Assembly (NCBI GenBank): GCA_021613535.1
Contig: CP075496.1
Coordinates: 9,548,001-9,612,000 of the forward strand
Direction of reading: 5' to 3'
DNA length: 64,000 bases
Source: Adineta vaga
Taxonomy: Eukaryota > Rotifera
Positions 20,401 through 31,342 of this stretch are shown piece by piece; position 1 is the first letter of the stretch, and each line of letters opens with the position of its first letter. The notes beneath the pieces are model-generated. The model worked only from the letters and a program-made list of their open reading frames with translations, did not search any database and was not told the origin of the DNA. Made by a program: the position numbers and the translations under genes.

Positions 20401-20640
20401 TTACCGTTTCTTTTACCAATTCTTGAAGATATACCGCGTCACACCGCGTTGAGTACGTCAACGGGCAGATATAATCAAACCAAATTATCAGCCAGTTTGC
20501 TGGTGGCAGTGTGAATAAATTTAATTATGTCGATTAATATTCTCTTTATATGAAAACCTTGAAGAAAAAAATGTTCATCAAATATTCTTTCATTTCCAAA
20601 GAAATATATCGAATAGAAAGTTTAAAGTCCATGTTACAAA

Positions 20641-20890
20641 ATGTCGACTTCTGATGATTATCTTATCAAATTTATTAAATCGTATTGTTGTTTTTCATCT
20701 ATTGTTTTGGTGATCTTCTCATCTGCATCGTTGACAATATCGGAATCTTCTTAAGTGTGTTGATTTTTTCGAAAAGATCTAGGAGAAAAAATGTTTGTGT
20801 TTTCTATTTAAAAGTATATGAGATTTTGAACTTGCTGAATATTAATTCTGTTATACCTCTAGTTATAAGAACAAAAAAGTATGTAATTTA
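20641..20890 (+). pseudogene. Truncated 7TM receptor copy (TM1-TM2 only)
   Basis: ATG at 20641 opens 'MSTSDDYLIKFIK', like the array N-termini, then the frame breaks. The second frame carries 'IVDNIGIFLSVLIFSKRS' and 'KNVCVFYLKVYE', the TM1/ICL1/TM2 start of the family. Nothing recognisable follows. It lies directly upstream of the intact gene at 21109 and is on the same strand, so it is probably a broken tandem duplicate. Confidence 0.75.
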
Positions 20891-21108
20891 AATATTGCCA
20901 AAGAAACTTTTTGATTAAATAGAAAAAACGTTATTTCAGACGATTAGTTTTATCTTGACAACTTATAAATCTAAAAAATACTTTTAAAGAAAAGATTACA
21001 TCTGTTACTTTCTTTGAGCGATGACAAAACAAAAATTTACTAGATGATTCTTACTTAATAGTAATTTCGTACTAGGTAATACTTCAAATACAGCTATTCC
21101 ATTCAAAA

Positions 21109-22125
21109 ATGTCCTCATCAAACAGTTCTAACAATGATTTCTTACATAATATAATTATTCGTATCTATCGATTTGGTAATCCTGTAATCTACATTATTGG
21201 TAATATTGGAATCTTCTTCAGTGCATTGATTTTTTCAAAAAAATCTTGGAGAAAACATGTTTGTGTATTCTATTTCAAAGTTTGTCTTTTTCTTAATTTT
21301 GTTTATCTAAATTCTACTGTATTGCCAATGAGTTTTATTATTGGTCACAATATCAACATTCTGAACTCAAATACCTGGTTATGTAAAATTCTGTTTTATA
21401 CAGTACTTGTCTGCAGTATGCTTTCACCAACTGTTCTTGTTCTTGCTTCGATCGATCGTCTACTAATCTCTTCACAAAATGTCGATACACGCTTGTATAG
21501 TTCGAAACGTTTGGCACATTTTTCGATCAGTATAAGTTCAATATTCTGGATTCTATTCAATATTCATACATTAATCAAAGTGAATGTTCAAGAGATGTTT
21601 CCAACAGTCTTCGTTTGTTATTGGGATCTTTCGGAACGATATCTAAACTTTGTCTATTATTCTTTAATGATTTTTAACTGTTTATTTTGTTTTCTAATGA
21701 TTATTTTATCTATATTATCTTTCAAAAATGTTCATCATTTACGATCTATACCGAATGAACAACGTGATCGAGTTCATTCGATGACAAAAAAAGATTTTCA
21801 ATTACTTCGTTGTTTATTTATTCATGGTATTATTTATCTTATCTTTAGTATTCCACCAAATTCATATACAGTTTATACAATGACGACAAAAAGTAAAGAA
21901 GATCTATTGAGTGATTTTGTAAATGATTTATTCACTTTTTGGTATTCAATATTTCATACAAGTAGTTTCTTTATTTTTATTCGTGTATCAAAAACATTTC
22001 GACATGAATTTAAACGAATGATTTACAAACGATTTGGTCAACATTTGGCACCATTACGAGAAGAAAATGTTGCCATTATCAATACAAACATAATGATATC
22101 GGACAGAAAAGTAACTTCTACCTAA
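21109..22125 (+). CDS. 7TM receptor, rhodopsin-like (array family)
   Basis: 338 codons, intronless, ATG 21109-21111 ('MSSSNSSNN', two potential N-glycosylation sites in the extracellular N-tail). Marks: 'IGNIGIFFSALIFSKKSW', 'LCKILFY', 'SIDRLLISSQ' and 'NVDTRLYSSKRLAHF', 'FVCYWD', 'KKDFQLLRCLFIHGI'. Basic tail after TM7. Intact. First functional plus-strand member after the orientation switch near 20.4-20.6 kb. Confidence 0.85.
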   Translation: MSSSNSSNNDFLHNIIIRIYRFGNPVIYIIGNIGIFFSALIFSKKSWRKHVCVFYFKVCLFLNFVYLNSTVLPMSFIIGHNINILNSNTWLCKILFYTVLVCSMLSPTVLVLASIDRLLISSQNVDTRLYSSKRLAHFSISISSIFWILFNIHTLIKVNVQEMFPTVFVCYWDLSERYLNFVYYSLMIFNCLFCFLMIILSILSFKNVHHLRSIPNEQRDRVHSMTKKDFQLLRCLFIHGIIYLIFSIPPNSYTVYTMTTKSKEDLLSDFVNDLFTFWYSIFHTSSFFIFIRVSKTFRHEFKRMIYKRFGQHLAPLREENVAIINTNIMISDRKVTST

Positions 22126-22448
22126 AACTATAAGGAGCATTCAAAGTTATCTAAAGATAAAATGAACTTTATTCAATATATCATCGGAAAAATGTTCTTG
22201 TGTTCTTTTACTTCTTCTACATCATTAAATTATGAATAGAAATAATTGAGCGTGTGTAAGAGCGATAGGATCATCTATTGAGATCTGGTCGATATAATAG
22301 AATCTCGTTTTTGTTATCGAAATGAATTTTCTTAAACAATACTTTTCTATCATAAAATTCATTTGAAATGTTATAGTAAAAGTTCATCATATAATATCTA
22401 ATTATTCGATTTTATTTTGTATATAATTCATAAATATCATCAACATTT
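22126..22448. other. Spacer
   Basis: Short AT-rich spacer after a 7TM gene; no features recognised. Confidence 0.4.
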
Positions 22449-22905
22449 CATTCTTGACTATAAACTTGAAAATCATCTATATCACCAAAATATAGTATGT
22501 GCATTCGTTGAAACATGAAGTATAATGTCAGAGTGAGTAAAAGGACGGATTCAAAGTGATATTGAAAATGCTTTATTTGTAATACCAAGAGAAAGTAAAC
22601 GACTTATTTGAAAGTAAGAAGATACTGAACCATTAAAATGAATAGCTTCACAAAGGCGACGCGACGAAATACTTGGAATTAACGATGTTATGGTTTGAAG
22701 AAAATTCGAACCAGCATCGATGTTGAATACTTCAGTATCAAATATAAAATAAGTAACTCCTATTTTTATTCCAAGTATTTCACAAGTTGATTTCGCTCGA
22801 TCATCATCGCCATAAAATCCTATATCTACAATGTTGTGATTTTTCTGGTTGAAATTTAATGTACGACAAAGTTTTGTTGATGAACATAATTAAGTACAGA
22901 ATAGT
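22449..22905 (-). pseudogene. LamG/concanavalin-like lectin-domain protein, remnant
   Basis: A minus-strand frame reads 'TSLIPSISSRRLCEAIHFNG', 'SSYFQISRLLSLGI' and 'NKAFSISL', then an in-frame TGA where related sequences have Trp, then 'IRPFTHSD'. A final piece 'ILYFGDIDDFQVYSQE' in another frame is the typical end of a LamG-like jelly-roll ('DD..VY'). The stop, a deletion and a frame change show decay. The intact relative is not in this window. Confidence 0.55.
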
Positions 22906-23592
22906 ATGGATTTTGCATTCGTTCTGAAGAGAAAAACAGCATCGTCATTCATCAGAAAATATTCAACATAATCGACTATATTGATGAGGTTAGTTGATTA
23001 GTAAACAGATTAATACACAAGATCCTAATTAGTTTGAACAACAGATGAAAAACAAAATTTTCTTATCGAATGAACTAAATGAGAACTGCGTCGTGTAAAT
23101 ATATTCTTGTTTTTACGGCATGACATTCTAATTATAATATTGTTCAAGTATAAAAGTATCATTGATGTAAATACGTACTAGTAAGTTATACTCTAAAATA
23201 TATTTTCAATCACTGTATGTGAAACAAAAATAAGATTGAACAATTCGACGGTATACATTTCAAACTATAAATTATATTTGTATAATTCAGTGGCAAATAT
23301 CATCATTTTCAAACAGTTGGAATAAGAATTAATTTGATTGATAAAAGTTTAATACATTGTTGTATTCCAATGAACATTAAGACTAGTTTGATAATTCTTA
23401 TAATGACCTCAAAAGAATATGAGAAAATGAAAGTTGATGCTGAGTAAATGTAATTTAAGTAGAAGAAACAAGAAAACAAAATTCCTTCGAATTTGAAATA
23501 TGACCATAGTTAAAAATAACACGAAATAATGAAGGGAAAATATATTAAGTAAGAATGCCTTTTGGATATGTATACTTCACCATATTACTTTA
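22906..23592. other. Intergenic, no gene seen
   Basis: AT-rich 690 bp between the LamG-like remnant and the solo LTR; no coding or repeat structure recognised. Confidence 0.4.
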
Positions 23593-23999
23593 GATGATGT
23601 TAGAGGATGATATACGTCATCCTCTTTAGTTAGTGACATGACTTTTCTCTCGTTCTTCACATATGTTATATATACTTTTTTTTCTGTTCTGCACATATCA
23701 TATGTTCCATGTTGTCTGTTCTCTTCACCTATGTTTCTACATTTCATCATCTTTCGTTACCTCGATGTATTCACTTGATTTCATCATTTAGTGATTGTTC
23801 ACTGATATCTTCTCGTGATTTCATCATCCACTTCATTGTTCTAGTCTTTCCCTCTTTGTGTTATCATCGATCTCTCGATCTCTCGCTCATTGTGTTCACT
23901 TTCTATAAATACTGCGTGATTTTTAGCAATAAACATTCATTCATTCACTCGTTCATCTATCAATCTTATTTGCTCTTCGAGCGACCCGCTCACAGATGA
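23593..23999 (+). mobile_element. Solo LTR of a retrotransposon with 5-bp target-site duplication
   Basis: A 397-bp element at 23598-23994 begins TGTTAG and ends CTCACA, and is flanked by a perfect direct repeat GATGA (23593-23597 and 23995-23999). Inside are the parts expected of an LTR in plus orientation: a U3-like region, a TATA box 'CTATAAATAC' near 23903, and 'AATAAA' near 23928, about 25 nt further on. Near the 5' end is a perfect 8-bp inverted repeat (GAGGATGA...TCATCCTC). No internal domain or second LTR is present, so this is the product of LTR-LTR recombination. The superfamily cannot be named from the LTR alone. A 96-codon frame inside is not a gene. Confidence 0.85.
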
Positions 24000-24746
24000 T
24001 TAAACCATAATCACGAACTGTCAAAGAGGTCAAGTAATTTCCTAGCTGTATATCTAATGATTGAGAACTATGTGAACAAGATATTCCTATCAATTAGAGA
24101 CGAAGAACATATCGGTGGCGAATCATGATAAAAGTTTCGAACTCTTCCGCGAAAAAAAGCACATGAACAACATGTACTGTTCGTTTACTTTTCTTTTGAT
24201 AATATGAATACAAAAGCGAGTCGATCGTATATTAGTATATAATGTAGTTTAAAGTTTTCTTTGACATGGAATCTTGAGTTTTTTCTAAAGTATTATATTG
24301 TTCAAATTACTTAATGGAAAGAGATTATCAATTTTATTTCACTTGCTAATAATTATTTCTAATATTTTAATTTGACTTAAGAAGATCTATCTGGTTTTCA
24401 TAATAACATGAGAAATATTATTTTCTATAAATTATTCATAGACTGAAGAATAGTCTGTCATAAATAAGAGTGAAATTTATTCTTTCCAATCGATATTTCG
24501 AACAAGACTATACTTTTTGCAATATATATAAGTTTGAAAAAACAACGAGATAAGACATCTTCTGGAATTTAATCTTTGAATATATTCATGACTTTCTTAT
24601 CTTTTTTCAAAATCTTTTCTTAGAGTATAAATCCTGTTATCCCATAACCATAATTAGTAGTTCTAGGGCAGAACTCGTAAGAAGATTAAATAATAGATTC
24701 CATAATTTGTATATTCAAAACAGCAGTTCAACACATAATCGTGAAT
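24000..24746. other. Intergenic, no gene seen
   Basis: Sequence between the solo LTR and the next 7TM gene; AT-rich, no recognised feature. Confidence 0.4.
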
Positions 24747-25799
24747 ATGACATCCTCAGATATTCTCTATATTAACTTACTCAATAATATTCCAATGTAT
24801 ACTTATCAATATTTTACTCCAATCTTATATATCGTAAGTAATATTACAAATATCTTCAGTGCATTGATTTTTTCAAAAAAAACTTGGAGAAAAAATGTAT
24901 GCGTATTATATTTTAATTTTTGTCTTCTTTGCAATACGGTTTACATCAATTCAGCAATACTTTCTTCGATATTGACGATTGGTTTTGGAATTTATTTACA
25001 AAATAAGTATGTTATTATTTGTAAACTATACTTATATGTCACATTCTTATTTACATATATATTTCCCACAATATTAATTCTCGCTTCGATTGATCGTTTG
25101 TTAATCTCTTCACAAAATATTGATACACGTTTTTATAGTTCAAAACGTTTGGCATTTTTTTCAACCGGATTAGGTGTACTTTTCTGGATAGTTTTCTGTA
25201 TTCATATATTGATTAAAGGAGATATAATAGAATATTATCCTGGAATTCATTTTTGTTATTATACTGGTTCGAGAACTTATTTGGAATTTCTTTTATATTC
25301 ACATGTTATTTTTAATACTCTTTTTTCAGTTCTAATGATTGTTTTATTGATTTTATCATTTAAAAATGTCCGACATATTCGATTAGTTCAACGAAATCGT
25401 CAAAGACAAGTTCGATTAATGACAAAAAAAGATTTCGAATTGCTTCGTTGTTTATTAGCTCAAGATGTTATCTATATCATCTTCACAATTGGATTGAATA
25501 TAAATGCAATTTATGAACTTATAAAAAATGTACAAACAAATACACCGATAGAATTAGCAATCGATGGATTTATTGTGAAATGTACTTTATTTTTGCATCA
25601 AATTCCATATTGTGCAAGTTTCTTCATCTTTATTAGTGTATCGAAAACATTTCGATTGGATGTAAAACGTTCAATGTATAAGATTATTGGTAAAGAATTA
25701 CTGCGAACACGTGAAGAAAGTAATTGTAGACGATTAGGAATGAAACGAGCTACAGTAGAGTTGAATGTACCAGTTAGTACAATTGATTTACAAACTTGA
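24747..25799 (+). CDS. 7TM receptor, rhodopsin-like (array family)
   Basis: 350 codons, intronless, ATG 24747-24749 ('MTSSDILY'). Marks: 'VSNITNIFSALIFSKKTW', TM3 Cys in 'ICKLYLY', 'SIDRLLISSQ' and 'NIDTRFYSSKRLAFF', 'HFCYYTG', 'KKDFELLRCLLAQDV'. The long tail ends 'VPVSTIDLQT', shared in type with the gene at 18375-19427, although that one is on the other strand. This suggests an inverted duplication. Intact. Confidence 0.85.
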   Translation: MTSSDILYINLLNNIPMYTYQYFTPILYIVSNITNIFSALIFSKKTWRKNVCVLYFNFCLLCNTVYINSAILSSILTIGFGIYLQNKYVIICKLYLYVTFLFTYIFPTILILASIDRLLISSQNIDTRFYSSKRLAFFSTGLGVLFWIVFCIHILIKGDIIEYYPGIHFCYYTGSRTYLEFLLYSHVIFNTLFSVLMIVLLILSFKNVRHIRLVQRNRQRQVRLMTKKDFELLRCLLAQDVIYIIFTIGLNINAIYELIKNVQTNTPIELAIDGFIVKCTLFLHQIPYCASFFIFISVSKTFRLDVKRSMYKIIGKELLRTREESNCRRLGMKRATVELNVPVSTIDLQT

Positions 25800-26453
25800 T
25801 TAGACGATCAAATCGACTTTGTTTTGCTATTAAAGTATATCACATGATGAATATAGTCATGTACTTTGTTCTTGTTTGTCTTAATCCAAATATATGTAAC
25901 AAAATGTAAAAGAATTGAATTTTAATCTCTCTTTTTCTAATGAAAAGTAATTATACTGCTGATGTAATTGATGTTGAAATAATTGGAAAGATGATCTCGA
26001 AGGAAACATTTATTCGAGGTCAACAAAAAATATAGGAACATGTACTTTTGTATAAAAGACTGGGCTTCAAACAGAGATGAGTTAACATCATTTTGTGTAA
26101 TGTTTTTCATCTCGTCAAAACTGTGCCGATTTTGAAGACGTGGGTAGTAATTGAAAATTATAAATATCATATGCATAATTACGATTAGATCTTAATTAAG
26201 TCAAATAGAGTTTTATACTTTATGATTATGAACATTTAAGATCCAGTTTTTTTTAATCTCTAAATTTGTTATTCAAATATCCAAAATATTAATATGCCCA
26301 TCTGACATTTTTCTACAATGAGAAAGATTAAATGCTTTTGGTGATACTATAAATTGACATATAATTTCGATAAAATTAAAATATATCTTATAGGTGAATC
26401 ATTAAAACTGAAAAGAAACAGACAAAAGTCTCTTCATTATATTTTTCGACAAT
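25800..26453. other. Intergenic between two 7TM genes
   Basis: 650 bp AT-rich. A 79-codon minus-strand frame at 25937-26176 has no support. No remnant recognised. Confidence 0.4.
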
Positions 26454-27452
26454 ATGAGTGCATCTGATTACTATTATATTACATTATTGTATAATACTAC
26501 TACTTTTATGTATAAATATTTACTTCCTGTATTCTATATCGTGGGTAATATTGGAAATATATTAAGTGCTTTTATTTTTCTCAAAAAATCCTGGAATAAA
26601 AATGTCTGTGTCTTATATTTTAAAGTATGTCTCTTTCTAAGTTTATTATACATCAATACAACAGTTATTACAGCTATTTTACTCGTTGGTTATGATATTA
26701 ATTTATTTAATTCAAATGTTATATCATGTAAACTTCTCTTTTATTGTCCCTTTGTTCTAATTACACTTTTACCGACCATATTAATTCTTGCAACAATTGA
26801 TCGTCTATTAATTTCATCACAAAATGTCAACACACGTTTGTATAGTTCGAAACGATTAGCTTATTTTTCGATTAGTATTAGTACAGTCTTCTGGTTGGTT
26901 TTTAATCTTCATATAATTATTAAGACGAATATGCAACAATTATATCCATACTATTTTTCATGTTATTATGATCTATCGAATGTTTATCTACTATTTGTTT
27001 CATATTCTGTGATGATTAATAATACTCTTATTTGTATTTTAATGATTATTTTGTCTATTTTGGCATTTAAAAATGTTCGACAAATTCGTACGATTCCTCG
27101 TCAACAACGAAGACAGATTCGAACAATGACAAAAAAAGATTTTCAATTACTTCGATGTTTATTTGTACAAGATATTGTCTATGTTAGTCTTGGCGCATTA
27201 TTAGGTGGATATTTTACCTACAGTACAATCACGTATGGTAAACCGAAAACATTACTGGAACAATCGATTAGTACTTTTGCGAATAATTTTCTTACTTTTT
27301 TCTATTATACATTCTATTGTGACAATTTCATCATATTTTTTAGTGTATCAAAAGCATTTCGACATGAACTAAAGCGTTTGGCTTATCGTTTTTTTGGTAA
27401 AGATTTAGTAACATTACGTGATGAGTATCATCATAGACAGCAACCATTGTAA
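26454..27452 (+). CDS. 7TM receptor, rhodopsin-like (array family)
   Basis: 332 codons, intronless, ATG 26454-26456 ('MSASDYYYI'). Marks: 'VGNIGNILSAFIFLKKSW', 'SCKLLFY', 'TIDRLLISSQ' and 'NVNTRLYSSKRLAYF', 'FSCYYD', 'KKDFQLLRCLFVQDI'. The tail is short and His/Gln-rich at the end. Intact. Ligand unknown. Confidence 0.85.
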   Translation: MSASDYYYITLLYNTTTFMYKYLLPVFYIVGNIGNILSAFIFLKKSWNKNVCVLYFKVCLFLSLLYINTTVITAILLVGYDINLFNSNVISCKLLFYCPFVLITLLPTILILATIDRLLISSQNVNTRLYSSKRLAYFSISISTVFWLVFNLHIIIKTNMQQLYPYYFSCYYDLSNVYLLFVSYSVMINNTLICILMIILSILAFKNVRQIRTIPRQQRRQIRTMTKKDFQLLRCLFVQDIVYVSLGALLGGYFTYSTITYGKPKTLLEQSISTFANNFLTFFYYTFYCDNFIIFFSVSKAFRHELKRLAYRFFGKDLVTLRDEYHHRQQPL

Positions 27453-27896
27453 AAAGACAATGGCATCTTACTTATTGCATTTATTAGTTAAACTGGAATA
27501 TATGAGTAATTGTTTAGTCTCAATGAACTACCACGTTTGGTATATTATCGAAACTAGATGAATGCTACATTATCACAGCAAGGGAAAATGTCGTTTGTAA
27601 ATGAGAACATGCACTTTTGACCCTATATTATATGAGGCTCGATTCTAAAGGGTTTTTTTTTCTATTTTTCAACTCTCTAAAAATATCAGTTTGTATTAAT
27701 TATAAAGTTAGTTCATATTGTATTTAATTTAATTTAATTAGTGTCTTGAGAATTTCCTTGCCGGCGCATAGATGTGCGTCAACGACTCCAGTGAATATTG
27801 TGGAAGATGAAAAATGTTATCTGATAACATCGAAGAAACTGTCATCCTTTTTTATTCTTTCACCTTTATAAACTTTACTTTTACATCTGAGGAAAA
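27453..27896. other. Spacer
   Basis: AT-rich. A GC-richer patch near 27760-27795 ('GCCGGCGCATAGATGTGCG') stands out by composition; I cannot assign it. Confidence 0.35.
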
Positions 27897-28410
27897 ATGT
27901 CTTTATCAGATATTGTCATTCTTAACAATACATTTGTTTATGCTAATCGATATTGTGTGTCTTAGGTATTATCGATAATTTCTTGAGTGTTATGATTATT
28001 TTTTAAAAGATCGTGGAGAAAAATATTTGTAGTTTATATTTGACTATCTGTCTTCTTTTTAATACATGTTATATTAAATTCAACAATGATTGCCACTATT
28101 CCATTTTTGGCTTTTAATTCTATTATTATTATGTAATTATGGTTCTTCTTTCGATATTCTCATTATTTCACATAGGAAACGAACGGAGCCTCGATCGATG
28201 AAGAAAAAAGATTTTCAATTACTTCCCTGTTTATCTGTTCAAGATATTGTATAGATCAGCGTCAGTATTGGAAATTTAGCTAATTTTCTTCATCATACAC
28301 CATAGTGTGTTAGTTATAATGTATTTATGTCGTCATTGAAAACATTTGAACATACTTTAAAACGCCTGATTTGTAAAATATTCGGGAATAATATAGCTTC
28401 AATCAGTTGA
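27897..28410 (+). pseudogene. Decayed 7TM receptor copy
   Basis: Starts like the family ('MSLSDIVILNNT', ATG near 27898) but is broken by stops within TM1 ('VLSIIS'). It continues with 'FKRSWRKIFV' (ICL1) and 'ILNSTMIATI' (TM2), then jumps to 'KKKDFQLLPCLSVQDIV' and a tail 'FEHTLKRLICKIFGNN'. TM3-TM5, including the DRLLISS motif, are missing. It sits between two intact plus-strand receptors. Confidence 0.75.
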
Positions 28411-28962
28411 AATTTGATTGAATTACGGAATAAATCTTTTGATATGTTGCAAAGCAATAATTTTGTTTTGATCAGAAAATGTACATTTTAACTTTTTTCT
28501 TCTTATTTCTAATCGATCTGTACACATTCTCGTAGTTTCCGATCTTCGCTTTATATCAACATTAAGTGCATATTTTAAATTGCCCTTTGCGTATGAAAAC
28601 AAGGAGTCTGCTAATTGTAAGAGCATCTGCTATCCATCAAACATTGATGGATGTCTTTTCCATAAAAAGATTTATCAATAAAGCATCTAGATATGCATTT
28701 TATGTGAGCTTAAAATCAAATTTTCTAAGAAGCTTAGTATTCATCAGAAGAATGAAATGAAATTTATTATTAACGCAACTATTTTCTTATTACATTTCAT
28801 AGGAAGAAAGACTTTATTAACAAAACACAGAATTATTGAAATGGTCTACTGTACGCAGTAGAATAAGAAAATATATGTTTCTTCGTACAAAAATCTTTGA
28901 GCATTTACATTTTAGTCATTATTCTATTGTTTTTGGACTCAAGTAATCAACAGATCAGAAAG
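28411..28962. other. Spacer
   Basis: 550 bp between a receptor remnant and the next receptor. Two 64-67-codon open frames on opposite strands have no support. Confidence 0.4.
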
Positions 28963-29991
28963 ATGTCTTCATCGGATGATTATACTATTGCGATTCTTAA
29001 TTATATTGTTCTCTATGTCAATCGGTTTGTTATACTTCCATTGTATATTTTGGCAAATATTGGAAATTTTCTGAGTGTATTGATATTTTTAAAAAGATCA
29101 TGGCGAAAAAATGTTTGTATTCTATATTTTAATGTTTATCTTCTTTTTAATACGTGTTATATCAATTCATCAATGATTTCAGGAATTTTTATCTTTGGAT
29201 TCAAAATTAATATCTTGAATCGAAGTGTTATTTTATGTAAATTGTACTTCTATACTGTTTTTCTTTTCTCAACACTTTCTCCAACTATTCTTATTCTTGC
29301 TTCGATTGATCGTTTATTGATTTCTTCACAAAATATCGATACACGTTTGTATAGTTCGAAACGTTTAGCCTATTTTTCCGTTGGTACAAGTACAATCTTT
29401 TGGTCTATCTTCTATATTCATTTATTGATTAAAGTTAATATCCAACAATTTAATCCTACTTATTATGATTGCAATTATGATCTGTTTGAATCTTATCCTC
29501 AATTTGTTACTTATTTTACATTGATTGTAAATACATTATATTGTTTAATAATAATTATTCTTTCGATATTTTCGTTTAAAAATGTTCGACATATTCATGT
29601 TTTTCCACGTCATCAACGACGTGATCTTCGCTCAATGACAAAGAAAGATTTTCAATTACTTCGTTGTCTATTCGCTTTTGATATTATCTATATTGTATTT
29701 AGTATTAGTCTCGTCGTCTATATGGCTTATAGTGTAACTATAGCGAATACAATACAAACGTCATTAGAACGAGCAATCAATAATTTCTTCGGTGATTGCA
29801 GTCATTTTCTTCATCATATACCATATAGTACTAGTTTTTTTATTTTTATTCTTGTTTCGAAAGCTTATCGACATGAACTAAAACGAATGGTATTCAAATT
29901 GTTTCGAAAAAACTTACCAGTTATGCAAACAAAAGAAAATCCACAACATCATATTATAAGTGTTGTAGAATCGGTTGCATTACCAAGTTAA
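28963..29991 (+). CDS. 7TM receptor, rhodopsin-like (array family)
   Basis: 342 codons, intronless. ATG 28963-28965 ('MSSSDDYT') matches paralogue starts; the open frame extends upstream without an ATG. Marks: 'LANIGNFLSVLIFLKRSW', 'LCKLYFY', 'SIDRLLISSQ' and 'NIDTRLYSSKRLAYF', 'YDCNYD' (ECL2 Cys), 'KKDFQLLRCLFAFDI'. A TTTTAG acceptor-like site lies about 50 bp before the ATG. Intact; last member of the array. Confidence 0.85.
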   Translation: MSSSDDYTIAILNYIVLYVNRFVILPLYILANIGNFLSVLIFLKRSWRKNVCILYFNVYLLFNTCYINSSMISGIFIFGFKINILNRSVILCKLYFYTVFLFSTLSPTILILASIDRLLISSQNIDTRLYSSKRLAYFSVGTSTIFWSIFYIHLLIKVNIQQFNPTYYDCNYDLFESYPQFVTYFTLIVNTLYCLIIIILSIFSFKNVRHIHVFPRHQRRDLRSMTKKDFQLLRCLFAFDIIYIVFSISLVVYMAYSVTIANTIQTSLERAINNFFGDCSHFLHHIPYSTSFFIFILVSKAYRHELKRMVFKLFRKNLPVMQTKENPQHHIISVVESVALPS

Positions 29992-30246
29992 TTAATCAAT
30001 CGAATGAAAATAAAGTATTAATAGCAACACTAGCTTTTTTCACTCTTACCTGAAAAAGAATAGAATTCATAAAATCGAGAAACGATATTATATAATCAAC
30101 ATTGTCAAAGTGATTCATCTCGATCTATTCTTTTTCTGTAAAATTCTGATACTTTTAATTGTATATGATATATTGAAGCGTCACTGCGATGATCTAAAAA
30201 AACAGTATGAAATTCTTTTGATAGAATATATAGGAATTGTCATATA

Positions 30247-31342
30247 TTAATGATTGAGATGAGCTGTTAGAGCATTCCATGTCTCATCTTCTTTGTCAAT
30301 TAATCTCAGATCAACCAACCACAATGATCCATATTGTTCTACATTTTCTATCTCAAATACTGATGCCATCGAGAATAATACTTCGTCTTCATTTTCATAT
30401 ACACTCAAGTATTTCACTTTAGCAAATGGAATCGAATGGGGCACACTTGTGTCAACAGTAATTTGGTAAATAACGGATACTTCTTCTTCAGCATTATCCA
30501 ATGCCCCATCACCAGCAAAAAATATTGCTGCACTAATATCACTTGTCGTGAACAGAAAACTATTCTTAGCAATGAACTTTCCTACATTTTTCTTATGATC
30601 TCTTAGTTCATCAATCTTCATACGTTGTCCACAGTACAACGTCAATACGGTCTTATCAGAAGATAAAGGTTCTTTTTTAGACAAGCGAGGTGTTTCATGA
30701 AGAAGTCGGTAAAGAAAACAACCAGTTGTATACCATTTGATTGCATTTTGATGACTGTAATCTGTTTTTATAAGTGGTACGCATGGCAGAAAATATTTCA
30801 CTTCTAGCAGTGTAAGTATGATTCAAATGGTCAAGGATATTAAAAAAGAAACGATACCAGAAGAATTTTGCATTATCTCCAATCACATATTGAACTCCTT
30901 CATCTATACGAATAGGAAATCTGACTTTTGCAATGTCTTCTAGTATCTTCTCAATCAATGATTGAACATTATTGAATGCACCATGAAATCGTCGATTGCG
31001 AATGGCATCAATACTGTACAGAATATCGTCAAGCAGATAAATATGTGACAGTTGCGATACAGTTTCTTTCAAGTGATCATGTATAAAGTGAAAGAATCGA
31101 TTTGAAACGATGACTACGATTAGAGCGTCCTTTGCATCACTTTGGTTTACGAGATCTTTGAACGTTTCTATATTGTCTGTTCGGAAATATACACAGTTGG
31201 GTATACGATTGAATTCTTCAAGTAATTGAGAACTATCAAAAAATACATCATGGAGAAGAATAATAATCTTTTTTGACGATAAAATCCTTCTACTCTCATG
31301 TTCTTCTCGACTGCGTGCGAATAAACGTAATCGAGTAGTCAT
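30247..31342 (-). pseudogene. ADP-ribosyltransferase (ART) fusion protein, degenerate
   Basis: The N-terminal part (ATG at 31340-31342) is a receiver-like alpha/beta domain common in bdelloid proteins: 'KKIIILLHDVF', 'DALIVVIVSNRFF', 'LSHIYLLDD'. It then has 'FWYRFFFNILDHLNHT' and 'MRTTYKN' leading to an ART domain ('NAIKWYTTGCFLYRLLHE', 'IAKNSFLFTT', 'ENEDEVLFSMASVFEI'). The two parts are in different frames; the shift falls near 30750-30770 and no convincing intron is present. In the R-S-E catalytic scheme of this fold the E-x-E glutamates remain ('NEDEVLF'). The Arg position reads Cys ('LYCGQRM' instead of a Y-R-G type) and the STS-like Ser reads Phe ('SFLFTT'). The segment before it is shortened. 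This copy is very likely catalytically dead. Confidence 0.7.

Noticed and set aside
23709-23999. 96-codon open frame
   Set aside because: Lies inside the solo LTR; low-complexity translation with no homology.
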